A DNA stretch of 64,000 nt from positions 23,410,001 through 23,474,000 of the forward strand of contig NC_134152.1 of the NCBI RefSeq assembly GCF_033958435.1. The letters are read 5' to 3'. The notes beneath the pieces were generated by a model that ran no database searches, was not told the origin of the DNA, and was given only the letters and a program-made list of their open reading frames with translations. Origin of the DNA: Carettochelys insculpta. Lineage: Eukaryota; Chordata; Testudines; Carettochelyidae. Within the stretch, counting starts at the first letter, position 1. Each line of letters opens with the position of its first letter. Below are positions 55,408 to 64,000 of this stretch, one piece after another. The translations under genes and the position numbers were made by a program.

Positions 55408-55969
55408 GTACAGCAATTTATGTTTTTCAGGACTGACTATTGTTTTTTGGCAAATGTAGTCCAAACTGGCGGTGTTCTATGGAAGTTAAATTAAGTTGCT
55501 TTTTCAAATTCCACAAACATGCAAAATCATTGTGAAAATGGGCTGATATCTAATTGTGTCCACTCTTTACCACAATGAAAATGAATAATAGTGAATTATG
55601 TATCTGAATAAACATCTTTCTTATAGTCAGACTTACAAATTGTATTTAAAATTCTATCAGCATACACACTTAGGCATGCTTGCATAGACCTGATAACATG
55701 TGGTGGAGGTATTTTGTATTGATGTGCCAAATTCAGTCGGAAAAATAGCTTACATTATTGTCAGAAGTTTGGAAACTTTTATTATATAGTCTTCTATCTG
55801 TTTTTTAAATTTGTGTTCACAAGCTACTCATATAACCCACTACATTACAAGTGGTAATATGCAATTATGTGCATTCATAACTAATTGCAAGTAGAAACTT
55901 AGTCATTACTTTTAAAAATATCTTTAGCTTATTATTTGAAGAAATGTATGTCTAGGGTTAAGACTGATA

Positions 55970-56645
55970 TTGAAGACATCATTTAGCTTCTCCGCAATGT
56001 CCTTATTTTCTTTAATTGCTCCTTTTCCCCCTTTATAGTCCTCTTCTCTTGCAAATGTCTTCCAGCTGATATGCTGAGACTGTCTTGTTGTTTAACGTAT
56101 CTGGCTAATTGCTCTTCAAATGTCTTCTTTACCCTCTCTAATTTCCATTGCGTATTTCAGGTGATAAGTTGTTTACTGCTTGCTGGGTTCGTTAGGATTG
56201 GATATTGAGTATCTGAATGATACCTATGGTAACATTTTTCCCCCACCTCCAGTCTTTCTTGCTTAAAGCTTAGGGCACCTGTGCTAGTTTTTGGTGTGAA
56301 CCCTTCTCAGAAATGTTGAACTTGAGCATACTTTGATGATTTAATGGTTCATTTACAGCAGTGTTTTCAGTTAACACCTGTGTCTTACACTTAGGCTATT
56401 ATCAACCCACCAACTGTATTCTTTTTCAATTTCTTCTTTTGTACTCTAGTACCTTGCATAGATTAATAGACCGTGGTTCCCTCTCTTAACATATATCTCT
56501 TATTGCTTGGATTTTTTTGTTTTTCTGTTTTGGGGTGTCATGCTTTCAATTGTTCTTCTATTTGATTGCCTAGAAGGTTTGTGGCCAAATTGCAGAACAA
56601 CTTCCGGTACTTTTCTTGCAGTGATGGCTGTGTTTACAGGAGCGT
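55970..56645 (-). mobile_element. Probable old CR1/L3-type LINE, minus strand
   Basis: C/T-rich + strand text such as TAGCTTCTCCGCAATGTCCT, TTTCTTTAATTGCTCCTTTT and GATTGCTCTTCAAATGTCTT-like blocks follows the reverse complement of the 5' part of old CR1/L3 elements as I remember it. No open frame remains. Boundaries are approximate. Confidence 0.4.
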
Positions 56646-56801
56646 GAAATTATTCCTACATGTGGAAATCCTGGCCACATTTCTACTATAAAATTATTTG
56701 CTTGTAGGAAATGGGTTTACATCAGCATTCTGAAACTGTGATCTGTGGAACAGTGGTGGTCTTCAAGAAGTAGGTGTTCTCAATTATGCCAGCTTGTCTT
56801 T

Positions 56802-56878
56802 GGCTGGGTCTACACTCACCTTGAATATTGACGGCCAATTGCGTACCAAAAATCGATTTTGCGAGTTTAGATCCACCC
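56802..56878. mobile_element. Miniature TIR element (77 bp)
   Basis: Left end GGCTGGGTCTACACTC, right end GCGAGTTTAGATCCACCC (reverse complement GGGTGGATCTAAACTCGC), flanked by TTT at 56799-56801 and 56879-56881. The GTCTACAC motif ties it to the Harbinger-like MITEs elsewhere in the window. Confidence 0.62.
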
Positions 56879-57432
56879 TTTGATTGCAAGCGCTACAGTG
56901 AATGCAAGACAGCTAAAATACATTAAATGCTTTTCTAATGTTACTCCTCCATAGAAGTAACTTGCTATAGTTGAATACAACAGGAATATTGAGTTTGCTC
57001 ACAAATAGGAGAGAAGATTGTTTGTTTGTTTGATCGGGGATGTGAAAGGAGGATAGTTTGAGTACAATTGGAAATGGGGGTAACTTCATAAAATGATCTT
57101 TTATTGGATGGTCTCCATTCTATTAAAAGTGTCTGAGAACTGGTTTAAATTAGTACTGTGCAATTTTCAAATCAGGCTCATCTGTGTTACCCATCCTAAC
57201 TGAACCCTCTGTAAATAAGAGTTTATTAAATTTGACCCTGTTTGCAGATTTATTCCATGAATACATTGAAATAGATTTGAAAACTGTTTTATTTGATACA
57301 GTTACATGATGGTGTTATATCTTTTCAAAACCAGTTCAACTTTGAACTCATATGTACAAGGCAATATCTGTAAAGTTTGGGTCTTTTGGGTCTTTGTGGG
57401 TGAAAAGCACCATAGTATGTGAATTTGAAATA

Positions 57433-57693
57433 TAGTAAACCCTTGATTTAACGGACTAATGGTGGTATGGAGGGGTGTCCACTATTCCCAATCTGCCTAC
57501 TCACCCCTGCCAGGACAGTTCATCCAGGCCACAGCAGCGTTAAGTCACTTAATGTACTATTTTTTTTTTTTGGTGTGGGGGGGATTTAGGATTTTACTGA
57601 CCCCAGCGGACTTCAGGAACAACAGGGGACTAGCAGACATCTGTTGTTCCCAAAGACAACTAAATCAGGGTCCGTAAAATTGAGGGTTTACTA
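57433..57693. mobile_element. TA-flanked TIR element (261 bp)
   Basis: TIRs TAGTAAACCCTTGATTTAAC then GGACTA, and the reverse complement of TAGTAAACCCTCAATTTTAC then GGACC. TA at 57431-57432 and 57694-57695. Same family as 48658-49273, including the shared inner text ATTCCCAA and GGGTGTCC. Confidence 0.85.
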
Positions 57694-58855
57694 TATTTAG
57701 TGTAATGTATAAATGTATTTTTGTAATTGCGTTTTATTTGGAGAAGGTAAACTAATACAGCTGTCTCCTGTCTTGAAGTAGTTAACAGAGGTTTAAGCAG
57801 TAGAGAGAGAAAGATCGTTTAGAGTGGGAGTCAGGGGTATTTGAGTGGTTTATTTGACCCACTTGTTCCAGACACTAGTGTTGTCCCAGACAAATCTCCT
57901 TTTCCTGTCTTTCTGCCTTTTAGTTCTTTATCACCTCTTTTCTGCTACAAAAGAAACATAAACTGAGTCTTGGTTTGCAAGGTATTTAAAATGACTGTTT
58001 TTGTGGATGCTAATTTCTTTTCCTTGGAGGATTTGGGTTTGCAGAAAAGGGGTATTACTGAATTTAAGAAACCTGATTAGCTTCATGAAGACAAGGCTAA
58101 TTTAATGAGATGGCTATCTGTTTCAGTTAAAACAGATACATGGTTAATATCTGTTTTGGAGATTATAACTAATTCCCACTAGCCATTGTCGGTATGCATT
58201 CAGAATTGTCTGATGATGAATCTATTGTACTTGTTACAAACATAATGAAAACAAGACAGCACGCTACTGTATTAGATCTAGATGCCATACACCCTGAATT
58301 AATGACCTTTCTGCATAATTTGACTGCTAAAAGGAGATTTTCACTTATTCTAGTGATTTTTTTTTAATCTAGCATGCGGAAGTGTCCTTAATTTTACAGT
58401 TAGTTTTGCCAGTGCATTTTTAAGTATGCAATCCTTTAAACGCCAAGAAAAGAATATGTTAAGCTGATATTCACAATAACCTCAACTCTTATACTCCACC
58501 ACTTTTCCAGTACCCAGCCATCCTCACTTTCTTCTGTGCTGGCACAGGCAAGGGAACTAGTAATGCAGGGAACGCTGCAACACCCCTGGGCTCCTGGCCA
58601 CTGCTCTGTGGTCCAGACTGCCGATCCCATGCGCTGGGGCTTTGCTCCTGGGATCAGCTGGGGCAGGGTGTGGGCCACTGGTAAGGGAGCTGGATTTTAG
58701 CACCGCAACTCTTAAAAATGTTCCCCTGCCCCTGTATGGGGGATAAGAAAATGCCATTCTATTTTTAGCCACAGTGCACACATGGAACTCCTCATATTTC
58801 TACCTGAATGCAAAACCTGAGTTTTAACTTCTGTGGTAAAATATATCCCCCCCAC

Positions 58856-59136
58856 TAAGGTTCACAAATTCAAGTATTTGTGAGCGGCTGCTTCCCCAGC
58901 GCTTCGGGATACTGAGTGTCAGCAGCTGCCGCTTCCCGGTGCTTCACGGCGGAGAGCGCCAGCAGCTGTGACTTTCCCCAGGCAGGGAGTCCCGGCATCT
59001 GTGGCTTCCCCAGGGTTCTGGGCAGGAGCGCTGGCAGCCGCAGCTTTCCAGGGGCTCCAAGTCCCCTGTATTCCTGAAATTCAGCATTCATGAGGGTCCT
59101 TAACACGGAACCCTCATGAATATTGAGACTCTACTG
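58856..59136. mobile_element. Mariner-like MITE, right end intact, left end degraded
   Basis: The right end GAATATTGAGACTCTACTG followed by TA (59137-59138) matches the TIR family at 25478-25749 (CAGTAGGGTCTCAA). The inner palindrome CATGAGGGTCCTTAACACGG..ACCCTCATG is also shared in style. The left end near 58856 (TTCACAAATTCAAGTATTTG) lacks the terminal CAGTAG motif. Confidence 0.6.
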
Positions 59137-59479
59137 TAAAGGTTTTGAGAAAAGGGCTTTGGTGAGGGAGGATTTTTGGCTTCTTGGTTCATTATGCAGC
59201 TTCTGTGCACAGTATGTCTTCTCAGCTGGCCCTCCACTCAGTCTTCCCTGCGTGAAGGGGTCCAAAGTTAGAAGAAAGACTATAGAAAAGGTTAAAAAAA
59301 TAGATCTTTGGCTTCCCTCTTCACTACACAGACATTGTCAACATGGGCATAGGAGATGAGGCTCACCAAATTTCATTGTCAATGGTTGGAGGGGATGTTT
59401 GGTATTTGGAGGTTTGAATGGCCCGTTGACATTGTCCCAAAAATCTTTTTTGGCAGTGGAGTATGAGATCTGTGGGTTG

Positions 59480-59835
59480 AGGGCCACTTGAACTGTTCCC
59501 CCTGCGTGGCAGCCACGCCCCACAGTTTATAGCTGCTGGGGGAGACTTCCCCCTGGTGACTGCTAGCCCCAGTGTCCTTGTTGTGGGAGGCAGGGCTTGG
59601 GGGGGAGCCAGTCGAAGCAGTCCTTCTGGCGACAGCCAGGCCCTGCAATTTGTAGCTGCCAGGGGAGACCTCCCCCTGGTGACAGCTGGATCCTGACAAT
59701 CTTAGTTCCCAGGGGAGACTTCCCCCAGTTGGCAGCAAGCCCCCAAAAATATTTTTGGTGGGGGGGCAGTTGAAACAGTTCCCTGGGCAGCAACAAGCCC
59801 CTGAAAATCTTAACTGCTGGGGGAGACTTCCATTC
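59480..59835. repeat. Degenerate GC-rich tandem repeat
   Basis: Four related blocks of the form (A)GCTGCTGGGGGAGACTTCCC begin near 59531, 59654, 59704 and 59813, separated by related CAGNNGAANCAGTTCC..GGCAGCNANGCCC segments. This suggests monomers of about 50-60 bp with a longer unit of 110-125 bp. Each block has a CTGGGGGAGACTTCCCCC half-palindrome. Confidence 0.65.
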
Positions 59836-61207
59836 AAACTTTGAAAATGATTTCATCCTGGAGATACATGTGAGAGAGACAATGGAATTTGTAGGGACTT
59901 TGGTTCTTTAGCTATGAGATTTAAAAAAAAACTTTTTTTTTCCAATAAAGGGCTCATTTTAAAATCTTTCCTTTGCTAAACACAGTCTTTAGACCGAACA
60001 ATGATAGAAAATTCAGTCATCATCTGAAGAGCTGAGGAATTGTATTTGAAAGACAAAACTAAAATTTTTAAGTACGGTAACAGTTTTAATCCTGATTTAA
60101 GTGGGAAGAATATGAATAGAGCTTTAACAGCTTCACAGTTATGCCACCTCTGAAGTTTATCCTTTGAAACTGCTACCGGACTTTCTTTACTTGACAGATT
60201 TATGGCTTTCAATGGTGGTTTGTGTTTCAAAGCTGAACGAGTGTGTACTTGATTAACTGTATATGTTTCTTAGTTTGGATTCATTTCATAATTGTTAGTG
60301 CCATTTTCAGAGGTGTACCAAACTTATTCTTGGAAGCAAAAAGTTTGTTTTATTTGATGACTTTTACTGCTCTTCAGAGCATTTTTGTCTGTTAAGTAGT
60401 CACCTCATCCAACTGTCAAGAAGTACAGGGTATCATATCTGAGGAAAGTACAGGTGCTACTATTACAACATAACACTGAAATATTTTCTTGGCGGTGAAA
60501 TTATGTCTTTCTCTGTGATTGGAAAAGAGATTTAGTCATTAACATTAATGTTTTATGCTGACACTGAAAGTTTTTCAAATAGAAAAGCTTCAAGAGAGTG
60601 AGCAATATACCTCTCTTAAAACAAGCTTCAAGTCTGAGTAGTAGTAGGTTTACTAAGTAGTTTTCAGTCAGAAAACTGTTCCTTCTTACCAGGCAGTAAG
60701 GGTTCTCTTACAAAAATAAACTAAATCAAGCAGCCATAAGAACATTTTGAAATTTTCACTAATGACTAGGACAGTGGAAGGTAAAATTAGAAGTAGTACA
60801 GTGTCTTTCTTTTTTCTTCCTCCCCACCCCATCTTTCCAAGGACGATAGATGGATATCCTCCAAGTCTGGAGGAGAACAACAATAAACAATATCTGTTTG
60901 GAGAAATGGAAAATATTTTTGTTTTTGTCTCTAAAAATGACACATTGAATCTCAGGATGAGTTTCAGTGGCAAAGATTTTAATAATATACTGAACTCTTC
61001 CGCACATGGATAGAACTTAGGATCTCAAAGTTGCATGGAGCTGTCATTCCCACTTTCTGTCATCATTTGATATCAATTTTGTAATAGTAATGAAAAAATT
61101 AAGAACTTTGTTGGAGAAATAGCTGTGTGGGACTTAAGTATCCTTTTAAGAGCTAGCATAGCACCTCTTTTATTCCTTAAGATTTCTGTAATGTTTATAC
61201 AGTTGTT

Positions 61208-62905
61208 ACAGAATCACAGAATCATAGGGCTGGAAGGGACCTCAGGAGGTCATCTAGTCCAGCCCCCTGCTTCAAGCAGGATCAACCCCCATTAAGTCAT
61301 CCCAGCTGGGACTTAAAAACCTTGAGAGACTGAGAATCCACCACCTCTCTAGGCAACTCATTCCAATGCTTCAGCACCCTCCTGGTATAGTTTTTCCTAA
61401 TATCTAACCTACACCTCTCCCTCTTTAACTTCAGACCATTACTCCTTGTTCTGCCATCTGACACCACTGAGAACAGTTTCTCACCCTCCTCTTTAGAGCT
61501 CCCCTTCACGAAGTTGAAGGCTGCTATAAAATCTCCCCTCAGTCTTCTCTTTAAACTAAACAAGCCCAACTCCCTCAGCCTGTCCTCATAGGTTTTGTAT
61601 TCCAGACCCTTAATAATTTTTGTTGCCCTCTGCTGAACCTGCTCCAGCAAATCCACATCCTTTTTATACTGGGGGCCCAAAACTGGACACAATATTCAAG
61701 ATGTGACCTCACCAGTGCCGAATAGAGGGGAATAACTACTTCTCTAGATCTGCTCAAAATTCTCCTCTTAATGCACCCTAGTATGCCATTAGCCTTCTTG
61801 GCTACAAGGGCACACTGTTTACTCATATCCAGCCTTTCATCCACTATAATCCCTAGGTCCCTTTCCATCATACTGCTGCTGAGCCAGTCGGTCCCTAGCC
61901 TGTAACAATGCTTGGGATTCTTCCGTCCTAGGTGCAGGACTCTACGCTTCTCGTTGTTGAACCGTATCAGATTTCTTTTGCCCAGTCCTCCAATTTATCC
62001 AGGTCACTCTGGCTTCTCTCTCTACCCCCCAGCGTATCTACCTCTCCCCCTAGTTTTGTGTCATCCACAAACTTGCTGAGGGTGCAACCCAGTCCCTCAT
62101 CTAGGTCATTAATAAAGATGTTGAATAACACTGGCCCCAGAACTGAGCCTTGCGGCACTCCGCTTGAAATTGACTGCCATCCAGATATTGAGTCATTGAC
62201 CACTACCCATTGGGCCTGAGTGTCAAGCCAGCTTTCTATCCATCTTATAGTCCAAGGATCCAATCCATATTTCCTTAACTTATGGACAAGAATGTTGTGG
62301 GAGACCGTATCAAAAGCCTTGCTGAAGTCAAGGTATATCACATCCACTGACCTCCCCATATCCACAGAGCTTGTTACCACATAATAGAAGCTAATCAGAT
62401 TGGTCAGGTAGGACTTGCCCCTGGTGAATCCATGTTGGCTACTTTTGATCACTTTCCCCTCTTCCAAGTGCTCAAAAAAGGATTCCTTGAGGATTCCCTC
62501 CATTATTTTCCCAGGGACTGAGGTAAGGCTGACTGGTCTGTGGTTCCCTGGATTGTCCTTTTCTTTTTTAAAGATGGGCACTATGTTTTTCTTTTTTCCA
62601 ATCATCCAGTATCTCCCCCGATCTCCAAGAGTCTTCAAGGATAACGGCCAAAGGTTCAGCAATGACCTCTGCCAATTCCCTCAGTACCCTTGGGTACATT
62701 AAATCCAAACCCAGGGACTTGTGCACATCTAGTTTTTCTAGATAGCTCAGAACTTGTTCCTTCCTCACAGATGGCTGCCCACCACCTTCCCATACTGCAT
62801 TGTCTAGGGCCGTCAAGTGGAAGTTGATTTTGTCCGTGAAGATTGAGGCAAAAAAAAAACCATACTGTTCTTTGCTTATATCTTTGCAGAACAGCTTCTG
62901 GGTTT
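61208..62905 (-). mobile_element. CR1 LINE, minus strand, 5'-truncated
   Basis: The 3' tail at 61208-61235 (CAGAATCACAGAATCATAGG) and long minus-strand frames identify CR1. From 5' to 3' on the minus strand: SYLEKLDVHKSLGLDLMYPR (about 62690-62750), [35 protein letters not shown] (about 62280-62340), [20 protein letters not shown], the catalytic box FVDDTKLGG (about 62050-62080), then RDLGIIVDERLDMSKQCAL and LEYCVQFWAPSIK. Frames are broken at a few points only, so this is the best-preserved CR1 in the window. Inactive as it stands. Confidence 0.95.
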
Positions 62906-63034
62906 CCCTAGAAAGTGTATATTAAGGATTCTATATCTCATGAGAATATTTAGGAAGTACAAAGGCTAAAAAAGCCTTTTAGGATGAACAAGCCAAGATG
63001 TTCCTGTCTCTTGATTCTGTCTAGGGCTATTCTC

Positions 63035-63400
63035 TCAGGCTATGCCTACACTATGAAATAAAGTCAAATTTATTAAAGTCAACTTTGTAACACTAGATTT
63101 TATGAAGTTGTGTCTCCACCTGCCCACAAAGTTGATTTAGTGCATCCCCACTAAATCGCCAAAGTTCAACTGTTGCAGCAGTGCATTATGGGCACTTATC
63201 CCACAGTTCCTCCAGCCCTGTTGCATTCTGTGTTTTTGCCATGCATTATATGGGGAAAAAAAAAGACCCACAAGCGTTTGTGGGTGTTTGGTATGTTCCC
63301 AGACTGCACTGACCTCATTCCCAACCCCACCTTTGAAGGCAAACAGCCATTTGTCAGAAGTCTCTCTGATCAGAGAAATTGAGTCATCTGCCTTATGGAA
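63035..63400. mobile_element. Candidate transposon relic (GGCTATGCCTACACTA type)
   Basis: Begins GGCTATGCCTACACTATGAA with repeated AAAGTCAA(C/A)TTT motifs to about 63170, recalling the GTCTACAC TIR family. A matching right end is not evident. A CATTATGGGCACTTATCCCACAG segment follows. Confidence 0.4.
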
Positions 63401-63426
63401 AATGTTCTAGCTTCATGATGAAGGGA

Positions 63427-64000
63427 GAGGGCTAGACTGCCAAGTGCATGGTGCCTTGTGGGGGCAGCCCCTGTAAAATGTGAAGCGGAGAAAACAAGTT
63501 TCTTGAAGGGAAGAAGCCTTCACTCTGCAAACTCTTTATGATTCTGTTGCTTTCATTTTGGAAGTGCACTCTATCAATTATACAGTTGATCTGTGCAGCA
63601 CTCCATAAAGGGCATGGAGTCATTAATGGACCAGAAGAAGGATATAGGGGTCCACAAAAGGGAGGAAGAGTCAGCTGAGACTGGAGGTATACACCACTCT
63701 CCTCGGACTTTCCTGCTAAAAAGCCCTCTGTAGCACTGAAAGCCCATGCAGGGCAATACATGCCGTTGTCTGCAGGCATGGTGTGGTGGCAGGGGGCTAG
63801 ACCCTAGGTGCATGGCACCTTGGGGAGAACAGACCCCTAAAATTTTTGTGGGTGGCCATTGTAAATTCCAGAGGTTGAAGCTTTTAAGAAGAGTTGCAAA
63901 CTCTATGATTATGTAGCCCTCTTTAGGATTATGGAACCTCATGCAGGGCAGGACATACCGCTGTCTGGAAGCATGGTCTGCACTGCCCAGCAGCCAGGTG
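63427..64000. repeat. Direct repeat of about 365 bp reaching the window edge
   Basis: Blocks recur in order: GGCTAGACTGCCAAGTGCAT (63430) and GGCTAGACCCTAGGTGCATG (63795); TGCAAACTCTTTATGATTCT (63527) and TGCAAACTCTATGATTATGT (63895), spacing 365-368 bp. A third pair, CATGCAGGGCAATACATGCC (63745) and CATGCAGGGCAGGACATACC (63940), is 195 bp apart, so the second copy lacks about 170 bp. The array may continue beyond the window. Confidence 0.7.

Larger units (their letters stand above)
55408..64000 (+). other. CYTH3: CYTH3 intron 4 (5' part, at least 8593 bp)
   Basis: Starts with donor GTACAG and runs to the window end. I searched for a continuation of the Sec7 domain (GIQFLIEND-type) and did not find it. 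Contents are listed separately; 55408-55969, 56650-56798, 56882-57430, 57696-58855 and 59860-61207 hold nothing I recognise. Confidence 0.75.

Noticed and set aside
55408..64000. Next CYTH3 exon (Sec7 start)
   Set aside because: Searched for the expected GIQFLIEND-type continuation and found no match before the window edge.

Overview
This is a eukaryotic, vertebrate genomic window, most likely from a turtle. Four spliced exons of a vertebrate cytohesin gene lie in an AT-rich landscape dominated by transposon relics. The repeat mix points to Testudines: abundant CR1 LINEs, short repeats carrying GTAGCCGTGTTAGTCT, DIRS-like and Penelope-like retroelements, an old MIR, and many small inverted-repeat DNA transposons. 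The species call is inference from repeat content.

The only protein-coding gene I can support is CYTH3 (cytohesin-3/GRP1, an ARF guanine-nucleotide exchange factor) on the + strand. Its first coding exon (11175-11199) sits in a CpG island (about 10690-11470). Coding exons 2 (52560-52642), 3 (54212-54276) and 4 (55341-55407) follow a 41.4-kb first intron. The junction phases fit (25+83+65+67 = 240 nt = 80 codons) and encode the N-terminal coiled-coil region up to the edge of the Sec7 domain. No further exon was found before the window ends, so the Sec7 and PH exons must lie beyond base 64000.

Upstream of the gene (1-10690): a decayed DIRS-like element (1-1900); a CR1 (2400-5977) split by a nearly open RTE-like LINE (3806-5070); two hAT-type non-autonomous transposons with 8-bp target duplications; and short repeats.

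Intron 1 (11200-52559): MIR, L2/L3-type LINE relics, two solo LTRs with 5-bp target duplications, a fold-back short-repeat dimer with a 13-bp target duplication, a Penelope-like element cut by a hAT transposon, PIF/Harbinger-like MITEs (one nested in another), TA-flanked inverted-repeat elements with GC-rich tandem cores, and a minus-strand CR1 (34195-38935) holding four separate insertions.

Introns 2-4: further MITEs, one making up most of intron 3; an old CR1/L3 piece; a minus-strand CR1 (61208-62905); and the start of a roughly 365-bp direct repeat at the right edge.

The most unusual observation is a hammerhead-ribozyme-like core preserved in three of the short repeats. The same terminal sequence occurs, degraded, at the 3' end of the Penelope-like element. 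No prokaryotic or antiviral system is present.
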